A DNA stretch of 64,000 nucleotides from Nostoc sp. RI_552 (GCA_016124525.1 WGNO01000055.1:1-64000); one strand, 5' to 3'. Positions 47,767 through 60,336 are shown, numbered from the stretch's first letter. The notes: generated by a model from the sequence alone, not told the origin. A program made the numbers and translations.

Positions 47767-48342
47767 ATGAACCTAATTCGTGGTAAACGCTTCACCATAG
47801 ATGAATATCACCGTCTGGCGGAACTCGGCTTCTTTACAGAGGATGACCGAGTAGAGCTAATAGAAGGAGAAATAGTCCAAATGGTCGCTAAAGGTACAGC
47901 ACACTCTGTTTGTAATACCCGCTTGTATCGTGAGATATTGAATCTTGTTGGTGAACAGGCAACTATTAGAGGACAAGAACCAATTCTTATTTCTCATGAA
48001 AGCGAACCAGAACCAGATTTAGTCATTGTGGAAAATCGTTCTGATGACTATCTGCAAACTCATCCTCAGTCAGAGGATATATTTCTACTAATAGAAGTTG
48101 CTGATTCCTCATTAAAATATGACCAAGAAATAAAATTACCGATTTATGCAAAAGCAGCTATTAGTAATTATTGGATATTTAATTTAGTAAATAATTATTT
48201 GGAATGCTACAGCAATCCTTATCAAGATTTACAAAACAAATTTGGCTATCGCTGCAAATTAATTTTGTTACCTAACGAAACAGTTAGCCTACCCATTTTA
48301 CCTGATTTAGTTTTAAATTTATCGAAAATATTTCCCAGATAA
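47767..48342 (+). CDS. Uma2-family putative nuclease
   Basis: A 191-residue Uma2 (DUF820) protein with a PD-(D/E)XK-type core: EYHRLAELGFF and VELIEGEIVQM at the N-terminus, then EPEPDLVIV and DIFLLIEVADSSLKYDQEIKLPIYA with the acidic and lysine residues of the site. The family is strongly multiplied in cyanobacteria and Deinococcus; function is unknown although a nuclease is expected from the fold. No antitoxin-like partner is next to it. Confidence 0.9.
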   Translation: MNLIRGKRFTIDEYHRLAELGFFTEDDRVELIEGEIVQMVAKGTAHSVCNTRLYREILNLVGEQATIRGQEPILISHESEPEPDLVIVENRSDDYLQTHPQSEDIFLLIEVADSSLKYDQEIKLPIYAKAAISNYWIFNLVNNYLECYSNPYQDLQNKFGYRCKLILLPNETVSLPILPDLVLNLSKIFPR

Positions 48343-48503
48343 ACCTTGAACTTAACAAACACACATCCACGTCCTCTCTAGAAATCTGGGAACCACCCAA
48401 ACGTAAAGGCTGCAGGCCTTGTCTAGATGGTTCCGTTATTGACCGTCCACCGGTGGAAAATATGGCTTTGAGGCCCATATTCAGTTGTAAGTTAATTTAG
48501 CCG

Positions 48504-49511
<1,008 letters not shown>

Positions 49512-49647
49512 TCACATACTGACGGTCTTTAATGATCTCATACCACCGAGCCATCAAGTTTTAATTTTTGAAAACAGGACAACCAACAGAGGGGGAATAT
49601 TACTCCTACTCCCACTTCTTTGTAAAAAAAATTAATAGCCTCTTTCC

Positions 49648-50157
49648 CTAGGGGCAAAACAAAGTTTCCCTTGTATCTCGCCCAGTCACTGGATTAGTAC
49701 CTTGAGCAAGTTGACACAATTTCTTTTGCTCATCGGGGCGCAGGAGGACATCAGTAAAATCTGCGCCATCAATAATTGCACCATCAAACCGAGCGTTAGC
49801 AGCAAACGCACCTTCTAAAATCGCGTTTGTCAAATTAGCTTTGATGAGTCGGGCTGAATCCAAAGTGGCAAATGAGAGATCAGCACTTTCTAAATTTGCT
49901 GATTCTAAATTGGCTGCAAAAAAGCTGACACGGCGCAAATTAGCATGGCTAAAGTTACTTTGGCGGAGATTAGCTTTGGTAAAACTAGAGTCTCTTAAAT
50001 CACGCCCGCAAAAATCAGCTTCTGTCAAAATTTCTTTGTTATATTCTAGGGCTACAGCAGTGGGACCATACCCTAAAATTGCTGTAATGCCAAGTAATAC
50101 CCAAAGCAATACACTGAGTATGCTGGCCCAAATTCGATTACTGAATGTAGTATTCAT
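49648..50157 (-). CDS. Exported pentapeptide repeat protein
   Basis: About 169 residues from ATG 50157 (the frame has an earlier ATG at 50178). A signal peptide or anchor (SILSVLLWVLLGITAILGYG) is followed by about 17 pentapeptide repeats (ANLRQSNFSHANLRRVSF through ANARFDGAIIDGADF) and a short tail with two Cys (KKLCQLAQ, ETLFCP). This resembles lumenal pentapeptide proteins of thylakoids. Function unknown. It is divergent from the YraN gene. Confidence 0.85.
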   Translation of the reverse strand: MNTTFSNRIWASILSVLLWVLLGITAILGYGPTAVALEYNKEILTEADFCGRDLRDSSFTKANLRQSNFSHANLRRVSFFAANLESANLESADLSFATLDSARLIKANLTNAILEGAFAANARFDGAIIDGADFTDVLLRPDEQKKLCQLAQGTNPVTGRDTRETLFCP

Positions 50158-50388
50158 CATATTGTTAACCAGTGGCAAATTCCCCTCCCTCTCATTATCT
50201 CGATATTGTTTCCCTGTTGTCTAAAAGTTATTCAAGTCAAAAATATTCTACCTAAATCAAAACCACGAAATACCAATGCAAAAATGGCGCATAATACCCC
50301 CTGGTCAATTTGGAGTAATAAAATTTACGTTCTTTATTTTAGCTATGGTATCAAAGATACTTAATAACCCGGCATTATACAAATTTTT

Positions 50389-50877
50389 ATGAAATCTCTC
50401 AATACTGGTCAACTAGGAGAAGATTTGGTAGCACAATGGTTACATTCAAAAGGCTGGACGATTTTGCATCGTCGCTTTTCCAGCCCTTGGGGAGAAATCG
50501 ACATTATCGCCCAGCTGCATCAAAAACAGCTAGACGGTGAAAAAAAACTCTTGGTTAACCAATTACCCGCAGTAGCATTTGTCGAAGTGAAAACCCGTAG
50601 TCGAGGAAATTGGGATTTAGGGGGTAAAAGTGCCATCACACAACAAAAGCAGGCAAAAATTTGGCGGACGGCGAGAATATTTTTAGCTCAGTATCCTGAA
50701 AAAGCTGATTACCCATGTCGCTTTGATGTTGCTATTGTCTACTTTCAGCGAATATCAAAACAGCGCACTCAGCTGACATGGACTCCAGAACCTCTAGCTA
50801 GCTTATCAGCAGATGGATACCAATTTTATCTGCAAGAATATCTACCAGCAGCTTTTGACTCTTCAATTGAGGCCTGA
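50389..50877 (+). CDS. YraN/UPF0102 family endonuclease-like protein
   Basis: A 162-residue protein of the UPF0102 family with an archaeal Holliday-junction-resolvase-like fold: GQLGEDLVAQWLHSKGW at the start, WGEIDIIAQ, then AFVEVKTRSRGNWDLGG with the Glu/Lys pair, and CRFDVAIV. The family shows nuclease-like residues but no agreed role. The small insertion between residues 42 and 58 (QKQLDGEKKLLV) is common in cyanobacteria. Convergent with the following gene, 26 bases apart. Confidence 0.92.
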   Translation: MKSLNTGQLGEDLVAQWLHSKGWTILHRRFSSPWGEIDIIAQLHQKQLDGEKKLLVNQLPAVAFVEVKTRSRGNWDLGGKSAITQQKQAKIWRTARIFLAQYPEKADYPCRFDVAIVYFQRISKQRTQLTWTPEPLASLSADGYQFYLQEYLPAAFDSSIEA

Positions 50878-50903
50878 TGTTGGAGCGTTTAAAGGTAGCT
50901 AAA

Positions 50904-51293
50904 CTACGCAAGTGTTTCTGGACAGTAACCCAGCCCCCGAACGAATTGTTGCCGGAAGGTTTCAATCTCTTCTCTCTCCGGGCTACCATGGGAAACGATG
51001 GCTACTTGGTAGCGGCGCATGACCTCTACGGGGCATTGTCCTGCTTCTAAACTCCAAAGTGCCATTTGCACCCGCATCGGTGGCACATAGCCAATTCCTA
51101 ATTCATTGAGAAAAGCGCGAAAGTCTCCATCCTCTTGGGGGGAAACTGGATCTTTGAGCTTTATCCTCACAACCCAGCCATCAATTTGATGAATTACGGT
51201 GACGAAAGAAATCGGCATGTGAGGTCTGGCGTGCAGATGTTGTACAATCCTCACAGTGAGACTCGCATTGGCCAGGTAATATAAATATTCCAT
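50904..51293 (-). CDS. Hypothetical cyanobacterial protein, 129 residues
   Basis: A soluble 129-residue protein beginning MEYLYYLANASLTVRI. It has VIHQIDGWVVRIKLKDPVS and ELGIGYVPPMRVQMALW, alpha/beta in character, with no signal and no family that I recognise. The frame has a clear ATG and neighbour-like codon use. It is convergent with the YraN gene. Probably a conserved cyanobacterial protein of unknown role. Confidence 0.65.
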   Translation of the reverse strand: MEYLYYLANASLTVRIVQHLHARPHMPISFVTVIHQIDGWVVRIKLKDPVSPQEDGDFRAFLNELGIGYVPPMRVQMALWSLEAGQCPVEVMRRYQVAIVSHGSPEREEIETFRQQFVRGLGYCPETLA

Positions 51294-52022
51294 AGTTTCT
51301 ACTTGGGATTAACGCCCATCCTACATTTCTATCTTCGTAAATAGATCGCTGTTCCCGGTAGGGTAAAAGCCCCCGTTTTCTTATGGGGAGGTTTACCCAA
51401 TTTTTATTCTTGAAGCTTTTTTGTATCTAAGTTCATTGTTAGTTGATACAATAGCAGTCCTCGCGAAAGCGTGATACGAGAGGTTTATTTTGTTAGCTCA
51501 AAGTCAGACTTGTTAATTAACATCACACAGTAGTACACCTGATCGGGCAAAAGATACTTCAGTAGGATGGAAATTTTAGCATTTTGCCCAACCACACAGC
51601 TTGTCTTTCACTGCTCTGCATGAGAAACTTGTCAATAAAATTCACAGCATCTCAGTATTTTAACGGTAGCGTATCCGTAGGACTTATGATTTAAAAATAT
51701 GACAGCACCCTAACTATAAAGTCACTAGCTGATCACAAAAGTAGCAAAGCTATCTTTTACTCAAAATTTCATAGTCTTGAGGAAAGTAGGTACAGCTTCC
51801 TCAAAGAGGAACCCAACATTTAGAGGACTTTGTTGACTTTGGCTTCGTTCTACCCAACTGACAATTTTCTCAACTCAACCCTATTGGTTGATAACTAAGT
51901 CGTTTTTTAATTAAGACTTAACTTTTAGCAAAAGTTTTTAATTACTTTTAACATTTAGCCCCTAAAAATTAATTTTTTAGAATCTAGAGACGCAAAATTT
52001 CGCGTCTCTATCTTAATATTTC
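51294..52022. other. 729-base spacer with several hairpins, no gene
   Basis: No coding frame or RNA gene is evident. It contains GGGTAAA/TTTACCC (51361-51367 and 51392-51398) with an inner CCCC/GGGG pairing and a following AATTTTT; GGGCAAAA/TTTTGCCC (51545-51552 and 51592-51599); and the TAGAGACGC palindrome at the end. A small RNA ending at the first hairpin cannot be excluded. Confidence 0.45.
51985..52010. repeat. Palindrome TAGAGACGC...GCGTCTCTA after the thioredoxin gene
   Basis: A perfect 9-bp stem (51985-51993, 52002-52010) with an 8-base loop, 13 bases from the thioredoxin stop on the minus strand. Related to the one at 9904. It may double as a terminator for trxA. Confidence 0.6.
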
Positions 52023-52340
52023 TTAAATGAAATTTTTGAGACGTAGCACCAATTTTTCTGCTTCCATCACGCCCTCGATTCGCTCTACTGGGTGACCCTG
52101 CTTAAATAGTACCAAGGTTGGCAAGGCATTAATTTGGTACTCAGTTGCTAGTCCGCTGTACTTTTCGGTGTCAATCTTGACAATACGCAAACGATTTTGC
52201 AGTTGGGCATTAACCTGCTCTAAAATTGGCACCATCATCTGACAAGGGCCACACCAATCAGCATAAAAATCTACCAAGACTGGTAGGTCAGAACCAGATA
52301 ACATTTCTTCAAAACTGTTGAATTGTTTTTTTGTCGCCAT
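52023..52340 (-). CDS. trxA: Thioredoxin (y/TrxQ-like)
   Basis: A 105-residue disulphide reductase with WCGPC (about residues 29-33) followed by QMMVPILEQ, and the cis-Pro motif ALPTLVLF. The run CQMMVPIL with KIDTEKY is what I recall from y-type (TrxQ) thioredoxins of cyanobacteria and chloroplasts rather than the m-type; that class call is an inference. I use ATG 52340 (MATKKQF), not the ATG nine bases upstream. Monocistronic. Confidence 0.93.
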   Translation of the reverse strand: MATKKQFNSFEEMLSGSDLPVLVDFYADWCGPCQMMVPILEQVNAQLQNRLRIVKIDTEKYSGLATEYQINALPTLVLFKQGHPVERIEGVMEAEKLVLRLKNFI

Positions 52341-52569
52341 GTGATACACACCAAATTTTTATTGATTGCTTTTAATGGTAATGTGTACCTCCAAGAATCG
52401 GCACATCATCATTTTGTTTTTATTGTTGCTAAATTTTGCACTATTCCCAAAGGTATAGATGAAGGTATAGATGTCTGATTCAGGAAGGATATATATCTAA
52501 AATCTTTAACTTATAGGCACAAATCACCATAAGATCATTAGCGCGGTTATTTTAAAAACTGAGGAATAA

Positions 52570-53337
<768 letters not shown>

Positions 53338-53339
53338 CG

Positions 53340-53447
53340 ACTACTCCCTTCCCATTGTTAAATTACTTACATTCTTAATAACCAACCACAGAAGCCCAGA
53401 GGATACAGAGAAAAATATAAGTAATCTTTTGACGGGAAGGGAGTAGT
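53340..53447. repeat. 14-bp perfect inverted repeat just after fabG
   Basis: ACTACTCCCTTCCC (53340-53353) is inverted as GGGAAGGGAGTAGT (53434-53447), 80 bases apart. The inside is A+T-rich and non-coding, with an ACCACAGAAGCCCAGAGG-type spacer motif. It could be a MITE-like element or a long hairpin terminating fabG. Confidence 0.65.
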
Positions 53448-53528
53448 TTAAAGTCTAGTAATTTTGTAATCACTAATTTTCCCATCCAGACTAAGATACA
53501 AGCACCTACACAAACTATACAACCAATC

Positions 53529-53894
53529 AGAAGTGTTGAATGTTAAGAAAAAGCTGATAAAAATAGCCCAAAACTTAACATGTTTTGGGCGAAGGATTAA
53601 AATACTTTAATTAGCAGTGATTATAAACTCATTTCCCAAGATTGTCAAAAATATCTTGAGGGAACTGCCTAAAAATGATTATCCAGTATTGATACGATAC
53701 AAATATATGTGAGTTTGATAGATTATCTTATTTTACAGCTTTCATGTATTCCTGAACAATGGGGAAACACACTATTAGATAAAATTCGCTAAGTTCATTG
53801 GTTTGAGGATATGATGTTATGTTGACAATTTCACCCTTTGTAGACTTATTATAATCAACAATGTAAAGTTTTGTATCAACATTCAACGTTTCTG
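53529..53894 (+). mobile_element. 366-bp MITE-like derivative of the IS4-like element
   Basis: The left end CAGAAGTGTTGAATGTT (53529-53545) is inverted at the right end as AACATTCAACGTTTCTG (53878-53894). Inside, the transposase N-terminus (IINSFPKIVKNIL, NDYPVL) runs straight into the C-terminus (QIYVSLIDYLILQL, IPEQWGNTLLDKIR-stop-VHWFEDMMLC-stop). About three quarters of the gene is therefore missing but both ends are kept. This is a non-autonomous derivative; it could be mobilised if a full copy exists. No target duplication could be seen. Confidence 0.82.
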
Positions 53895-53955
53895 AATGTT
53901 TACAAGTAAACCTTCTTAATTTTTTTCTCTTACATTTGATGAAATTGAGATTGTT

Positions 53956-54519
53956 TTAAAACAGTCCTAACTCTATTTCCTGATTGTTATTATCAGTATT
54001 TTCTGATATGAGTGGTGGTAAATCTGATGGAGGTTCAACAAGCAAAGGAGCATCTTCTTCAAATCTCAACTTTGAGCTTTTGATGTAATCTTCATGAATC
54101 TCAAAAGCAAACCAATTTCTTTGTAAGGTTTCTGCTACCCGACCTGTCATATTAGAACCTGCAAAAGGGTCTAATATGATATCACCTGGTTCTGTACACA
54201 GATTGATAATAAACTCTGGTAAAGCTTGAGGAAATCTTGCAGGGTGTGGTTTAAAAGCTTCTTCTTTGCATCGCCTTTGATAATAATCGTTAGAGGCAGT
54301 ATTCGAAGCTGAAATAGTATTAACAGCTTGTATGGAATCTTCCCAAAACATTTCTTTTACGATTGTTGGCTGTCCTATCTCATCTTTATTTTCATCCTCG
54401 CGCCCGTCAATAATATTTGGTGGAATAGCTCCTCCTCTGTCATTGCCAAACTTGTGGGAAATATTATGTCCTGAAGGTCTTAATTTGGCTTCATAACCAT
54501 TTTTCAATAAATTTTTCAT
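53956..54519 (-). CDS. C-terminal half of a frameshifted N4-cytosine-type DNA methyltransferase
   Basis: A 187-residue frame that begins ATGA-overlapped with the end of the upstream half. It starts [21 protein letters not shown] and holds the AdoMet-binding motif I in [18 protein letters not shown], then FEIHEDYI. These are the second-half elements of a beta-class methyltransferase. Adding one base after the GC of GCAGCATG near 54522 would join the frames as PYSASMKNLL, like intact relatives that read PYS-x-SM. The gene was therefore probably split by a 1-base deletion. It could still work if the halves associate. The tail (residues 155-187) is acidic. Confidence 0.75.
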   Translation of the reverse strand: MKNLLKNGYEAKLRPSGHNISHKFGNDRGGAIPPNIIDGREDENKDEIGQPTIVKEMFWEDSIQAVNTISASNTASNDYYQRRCKEEAFKPHPARFPQALPEFIINLCTEPGDIILDPFAGSNMTGRVAETLQRNWFAFEIHEDYIKSSKLRFEEDAPLLVEPPSDLPPLISENTDNNNQEIELGLF

Positions 54520-55040
54520 GCTGCACTGTAAGGCTTTAAAACCCTTCTGTTATTAGCCTTGGGATGGGGTGATTTTGATAGCCACCAAACTGTATTTACC
54601 GCATCCTTAACTCTTTCCCGACGGACAGTCACCCATTCAGCCGGAGTAGGCAGTTTAGCAGGATTATACCAATATAATTCTTGAGCTAAATAAAAGCCTA
54701 ATCCACCTTTCTCTTTTAATTTGCACAGAGCAACTACCAATTCAAAATGATAAAGAGAACGCACAGGCATTCCTTTAACCCAACTACCACCAATATCAAT
54801 AACCAATGAGCCTGTTGGTTTAAGAATACGGTAAAATTGCGTGGCAAAGTCTTTAAACCATTCCACATATTCATCAGCGTCAACGTTTCCGTATTCTTTT
54901 TTACGTACCAATGCGAATGGTGGAGATGTGCAAATTAAATCTACACTTTCATCAGGAACACCAGCCATTAGCTCTAGGCTGTTTCCCAGATAAGCAGCAC
55001 CAAATTTTGTTTCGTAGTAGGGTTTACACTTAAGTCTCAT
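54516..55040 (-). CDS. N-terminal half of a frameshifted N4-cytosine-type DNA methyltransferase (PvuII-like)
   Basis: From ATG 55040 ([11 protein letters not shown]), about 174 residues. The frame extends to an ATG at 55079, but those 13 codons lie in the copied fabG tail, so I start after it. It has [13 protein letters not shown] and the catalytic motif IV in [21 protein letters not shown] is the N4-cytosine version and the order IV before I is the beta class, as in M.PvuII-type enzymes. Then come LVIDIGGSW and [21 protein letters not shown], where the frame breaks. No restriction nuclease gene lies next to it, so it is an orphan enzyme or a relic. Confidence 0.78.
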   Translation of the reverse strand: MRLKCKPYYETKFGAAYLGNSLELMAGVPDESVDLICTSPPFALVRKKEYGNVDADEYVEWFKDFATQFYRILKPTGSLVIDIGGSWVKGMPVRSLYHFELVVALCKLKEKGGLGFYLAQELYWYNPAKLPTPAEWVTVRRERVKDAVNTVWWLSKSPHPKANNRRVLKPYSAA

Positions 55041-55049
55041 ATTCAATAG

Positions 55050-55089
55050 TGGACAAGTCTTTAACGTTGATAGTGGCATGGTGATGCAA
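55050..55089 (+). repeat. Right copy of the 40-bp fabG-tail repeat
   Basis: Reads [13 protein letters not shown] in the fabG frame; the stop TAA is changed to CAA. Its last base directly abuts the stop codon of the WecA-type gene (55090-55092, minus strand). Three differences from the fabG copy suggest it is not under selection. Confidence 0.75.
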
Positions 55090-56184
55090 TTAGGAATTAT
55101 TAAAGGTTCTTTGCCAAACGGTAAAGCCCAATAGCAGAATGATACTAATAGCAGTGGGAACTATCACCACCAAAGTCACACCTTGTATTCTCATTGCTAG
55201 TAAATTAAAAACTAAAGTAACTGACCAAAGAGTAAAGGCAGCACGGGGCTGAGAAAATCCCCAGGCCAATAAACGGTGATGTAGGTGGTCTTTACCTGGA
55301 GTACTGAGAGGGTTTTTTCCTGCTAATAACCTGCGTATAAACACTTGTGTAGTATCTACTACTGGCAACAGAAGAAATAATACTGTCGGTCCCAGAGCAA
55401 AGATCGTATTTTGTTGCAGGTTACCTAAAATACTGGTTGCAGCCAGCACATAACCAAAAAAGTATGCCCCCGCATCGCCCATGATAATCCGGGATGGGTG
55501 GAAGTTGTAACGCAGAAAGCTTAGTGCTGCACCCCCTAAAGCTGCCAGTACTAAAATAGCTGCTGCTCGATTGGGAAATTGGGCTGCAACCCCCAATAAA
55601 CTCATAGCAGTAATAAAACTGACTCCCCCCGCTAATCCATCCATGCCATCCATCAAATTGATGGCGTTAGTAATACCGACTACCCAAAGTACTGTCACCG
55701 TCATGGAAAGAAGCGAGTCAATAGGCGTGTGGAAACCAACCTCGATGGTGATGCCGTTAGCATACAGCAACAATGCGGTAACAATCTGCGCCCATAAGCG
55801 GACAGAAGGCGGTAAACCAAACTGATCATCAATAAAACCAACCAGCACTAGGACTGAACCTCCTAGTAGGATAGTTAGCACCTGAGCCAATACATTTTGC
55901 AGAGCGATGGGTCGTAAGAGGGTAGCTAATACCATTGCGGCAATAACTCCTGCATAGATGGCTAAACCCCCTGCATTAGGCAAAGGTTCGCGGTTAAGTC
56001 GTCGAGCATTGGGTTGGTCAGCCCAACCCACCTGCAAGGCAAATTTGCGTACTGTTGGAATCAAACGCCACGTTACCAGCCAAGCCAAAACAAATGTGAA
56101 TACCACTGCCAACCAGCCGGAGCCGCTAGGGTCGGCAATGCCAAGGGATTTAAGAAAGTTGTATAAATTCATTCCCAAATTCAA
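55090..56184 (-). CDS. WecA/MraY-family sugar-phosphate transferase
   Basis: A 364-residue polytopic membrane enzyme that moves a sugar-1-phosphate (commonly GlcNAc-1-P) from a UDP-sugar to undecaprenyl phosphate. This is the first step of a polysaccharide or cell-wall glycan chain. It has about ten hydrophobic helices and the family motifs [27 protein letters not shown] (Asp-rich), [26 protein letters not shown] and [13 protein letters not shown]. The HLHHRL motif and length fit the WecA/RgpG-like group more than MraY. It is divergent from groEL2. The product could feed a WecG/TagA-type enzyme such as that at 18049-18807. Confidence 0.92.
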   Translation of the reverse strand: MNLGMNLYNFLKSLGIADPSGSGWLAVVFTFVLAWLVTWRLIPTVRKFALQVGWADQPNARRLNREPLPNAGGLAIYAGVIAAMVLATLLRPIALQNVLAQVLTILLGGSVLVLVGFIDDQFGLPPSVRLWAQIVTALLLYANGITIEVGFHTPIDSLLSMTVTVLWVVGITNAINLMDGMDGLAGGVSFITAMSLLGVAAQFPNRAAAILVLAALGGAALSFLRYNFHPSRIIMGDAGAYFFGYVLAATSILGNLQQNTIFALGPTVLFLLLPVVDTTQVFIRRLLAGKNPLSTPGKDHLHHRLLAWGFSQPRAAFTLWSVTLVFNLLAMRIQGVTLVVIVPTAISIILLLGFTVWQRTFNNS

Positions 56185-56272
56185 GCATTACTGCTAGTGT
56201 CCTATATGAGTATCAATTGTAATATTACCCAATTTTTTTTATTTGCATTTATTGTTTCAGCTATTTGGGTTA

Positions 56273-56299
56273 TTAGCACTCTGCCCTGGTGAGTGCTAA
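56273..56299 (+). promoter_or_regulatory. CIRCE operator (HrcA site)
   Basis: TTAGCACTC (56273-56281), nine bases, GAGTGCTAA (56291-56299). This is a perfect match to the 9-9-9 CIRCE consensus, 32 bases before the groEL2 ATG. CIRCE binds the repressor HrcA, which is released on heat shock. Confidence 0.95.
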
Positions 56300-56328
56300 A
56301 TTGTTTAATGGAAGCGCTAGAGAAATGA

Positions 56329-57993
<1,665 letters not shown>

Positions 57994-58030
57994 CCTCTGC
58001 TTACTCATGTAAATATTTTGATTTTGTATG

Positions 58031-58063
58031 CAGTTTGTCTGGTTACGGCAAACTGTTTTTTTT
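58031..58063 (+). terminator. Intrinsic terminator of groEL2
   Basis: CAGTTTG (58031-58037) pairs with CAAACTG (58049-58055), loop 11 bases, followed by eight T. Confidence 0.92.
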
Positions 58064-58136
58064 ATCGAGCATCAAGGATATGATAATTTCTTGCATACTA
58101 CAGAAAAAATATTACAGGGAGTTAATATTCTGATAT

Positions 58137-58829
58137 ATGAGAAATGGTGACCAAAATTTAGTTATTTTGACCATTTATATTATTGGCATTTCCTACGTCT
58201 TTAATCGTATGGTCGAATCTATTGACAATAAAGTTAAGTTTGAATTTAAAAAAGCAGTCGTAGAGGAACAACTCAAAACACAAAATCTTCAAGATGAAAT
58301 TGGCATTTCTTTTAAATTTCAATCCTCATATCCCGTAGACGATCTCAAATATTTATCGCTGAGTATTGAGAATAAATCTAAGGATATTGCCATATATGTT
58401 GACTGGGATAATAGCTCTTTAGTTGTCGAACATAGTAAGCAATCACGGCGAGTGATTCGCAAATCACCAGACTTAACCCGCGACTTAGCTGTACCACAAA
58501 GTCCTAGTTTGATTGCTCCCCAAAAAACCCTTTCGGAAACCGTCACAGCAGAAGATGTTTTGGAGCGTGACCAAACAAGCGGAACCTACTCAGCTACAAA
58601 ACCCATAATTAACATTAGTGGATTAAGTAAAGGACAAAAAAAGTTATATAACGATTTTATGAACGGAAGAAAGGAGTTGCAATTTTCACTACAGTTGGTG
58701 CTACGCATCTCTGAAGTACGTGTAGGTCTCGCTCCTGGTGTAAACATCCCCCCTATGTGCATCATCAATTGCCCCTTCACCATCAAGAAATTACCCTGGA
58801 CTTATGCTCTGCCTTGGAATAAAAAGTAG
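58137..58829 (+). CDS. Hypothetical membrane-anchored protein, 230 residues
   Basis: One hydrophobic segment at residues 8-25 (LVILTIYIIGISYVF) anchors a polar domain. The stretch EIGISFKFQSSYPVDDLKYLSLSIENKSKDIAIYVDWD looks like a beta-sandwich strand set. Ser/Pro-rich and basic parts (RRVIRKSPDL) follow, and CIINCPFTIKKLPW near the end has two Cys. I recognise no family. It is expressed after the groEL2 terminator from its own promoter, and ends about 47 bases before rnpB. Confidence 0.65.
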   Translation: MRNGDQNLVILTIYIIGISYVFNRMVESIDNKVKFEFKKAVVEEQLKTQNLQDEIGISFKFQSSYPVDDLKYLSLSIENKSKDIAIYVDWDNSSLVVEHSKQSRRVIRKSPDLTRDLAVPQSPSLIAPQKTLSETVTAEDVLERDQTSGTYSATKPIINISGLSKGQKKLYNDFMNGRKELQFSLQLVLRISEVRVGLAPGVNIPPMCIINCPFTIKKLPWTYALPWNKK

Positions 58830-58876
58830 GTAATCCGAACCAGACACATCATGCCATCCCAGATTACACTGGAGTT

Positions 58877-59288
58877 AGGGAGGGAGTAGGCGCAGGCGGT
58901 TGCAGATCAGTCAAAGTGACTGGTTTGAGGAAAGTCCGGGCTCCCGAAAGACCAAACTTGCTGGATAACTCCCAGTGCGAGCGATCGCGAGGATAGTGCC
59001 ACAGAAAGATACCGCCATCTTCAGTCAACAGTCAAAACCTGATAACTGAAAATGGTAAGGGTGCAAAGGTGCGGTAAGAGCGCACCAGCACAACCGAGAG
59101 GTTGTGGCTCGGTAAACCCCGGTTGGGAGCAAGGCGAAAGGAAACTATGGTTGGTCTTTTACCAGTTTCCTAAAATAGAGCCGCTAGAGGCGTTTGGTAA
59201 CAAACGTCCCAGATAGATGACTGCCCTCAAAGGTGTTGAAAAATACTGGTGAGAACAGAACCCGGCTTATGTCCGACTCTCTTCCCTA
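58877..59288 (+). ncRNA. rnpB: RNase P RNA (bacterial type A)
   Basis: The catalytic RNA that trims tRNA 5' ends. Conserved elements are in order: GAGGAAAGTCCGGGCT (about 58927), ACAGAAAG (about 59000), GGGTGCAAAGGTGCGGTAAGA, GAGCGCACCAGC, GGTAAACCCC, and near the 3' end ACAGAACCCGGCTTA. The 5' AGGGAGGGAGT pairs with 3' ACTCTCTTCCCT to form P1, which sets the ends within a few bases. The P12 region (AGTCAACAGTCAAAACC) is drawn out as in heterocystous cyanobacteria. Length about 410 bases. Next gene is rnc. Confidence 0.96.
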
Positions 59289-59411
59289 TTTTTAAATATT
59301 GAGTATAAACGTACTCAATCCCCTAGCTACAAGGGATTGCTGGGTACTGAGTAAAAAATGCTCGTCCCCAGCCCCCAATCCCCAGTCCCCTCATCTCCCC
59401 CATCTCCCTTG

Positions 59412-60131
59412 ATGACACTTGTTTATCCACGCCGTCAGCGACAGCTCGAAAATTTAGTGAGAAAGTTAGGTTTGCCAACAGGTTTACCCATCAAGTGGGA
59501 ACTGTTGGACTTGGCACTGACTCATCCTACTGTTTCTGAATCGGCAAATTATGAACAATTGGAATTTGTCGGTGATGCAGTGGTACGAATAGCCGCGGCA
59601 GTGGTTTTGTGGGAAACGTATCCTGATTGTCCAGTAGGTGATTTCGCCGCAATTCGTTCAGTTTTGGTCAGCGATCGCATGCTCGCTCAACTGGCAAGAG
59701 AATATGGTTTGGAATTATACTTACTAGTAGCAGGTAGTGCTACGAGCGATAAAGTTGGGCAAGAATCACGATTGGCAGATGCTTTTGAAGCTGTTCTTGG
59801 TGCGCTTTACCTCAGCACTAACAATCTGGAATTAATTCGTCCTTGGCTAGATTTCCACTTAAAAAAGCTAGCAACGGAAATTCGCCGTGATCCGGCTAGA
59901 CTTAACTACAAAGCAGCTCTTCAAGAATGGACACAGGCACAATTTAAAGTTTTACCTGAATATCGCATCACTGAAGTTCATCCAACTAATCAAAATCAGG
60001 AGCGTTTTGCTGCTGAAGTTTGGCTACATGAAAACAAACTAGGTGAAGGTAAAGGACGCTCAATTAAGGCTGCTGAACAAGCTGCAGCTAAAATAGCATT
60101 CTTAGCAATTTCTCACCAAGAAAATCCCTAG
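59412..60131 (+). CDS. rnc: Ribonuclease III
   Basis: Cuts double-stranded RNA, including rRNA precursors and structured mRNAs. I start at ATG 59412, giving 239 residues. The frame is open from ATG 59358, but that extra part is the C-rich CCCCAGTCCCC-type spacer (SPQSPVPSSPP) and looks non-coding. The catalytic signature is LEFVGDAVVR, with the second site in ADAFEAVLGALYL. A dsRNA-binding domain ends the protein (YKAALQEWTQAQFK, KAAEQAAAKIAFL). It directly follows rnpB, bringing two RNA-processing genes together. Confidence 0.94.
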   Translation: MTLVYPRRQRQLENLVRKLGLPTGLPIKWELLDLALTHPTVSESANYEQLEFVGDAVVRIAAAVVLWETYPDCPVGDFAAIRSVLVSDRMLAQLAREYGLELYLLVAGSATSDKVGQESRLADAFEAVLGALYLSTNNLELIRPWLDFHLKKLATEIRRDPARLNYKAALQEWTQAQFKVLPEYRITEVHPTNQNQERFAAEVWLHENKLGEGKGRSIKAAEQAAAKIAFLAISHQENP

Positions 60132-60336
60132 ACTCAATATTTTCAAATAATTTCTTAGAGGTTGTCTTATAACTTTTCAACATGTAATTTTCATCTTAGG
60201 GAACAGGTAAAACGGGTAATATGGGTAGGAAAATATTTAATGGATTAATCAAAACTTTTAAAACAATTTCTTATTTCTTTCTTTTCCAACTTTCCAGGAA
60301 TTAAACTAATACCTGAGTAAGTAATAACTAAATTCC

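Noticed and set aside
48284-48478. 64-codon minus-strand frame (MGLKAIFSTGGRS...) between uma2 and por
   Set aside because: Partly antisense to the uma2 end, and no recognised family. The inner sequence has an odd palindromic look (GGCTGCAGGCC), but I cannot support a gene.
59358-59411. N-terminal 18-codon extension of RNase III
   Set aside because: The DNA is the C-rich CCCCAGTCCCC spacer type, and the peptide (PSPQSPVPSSPP) is not part of the family.
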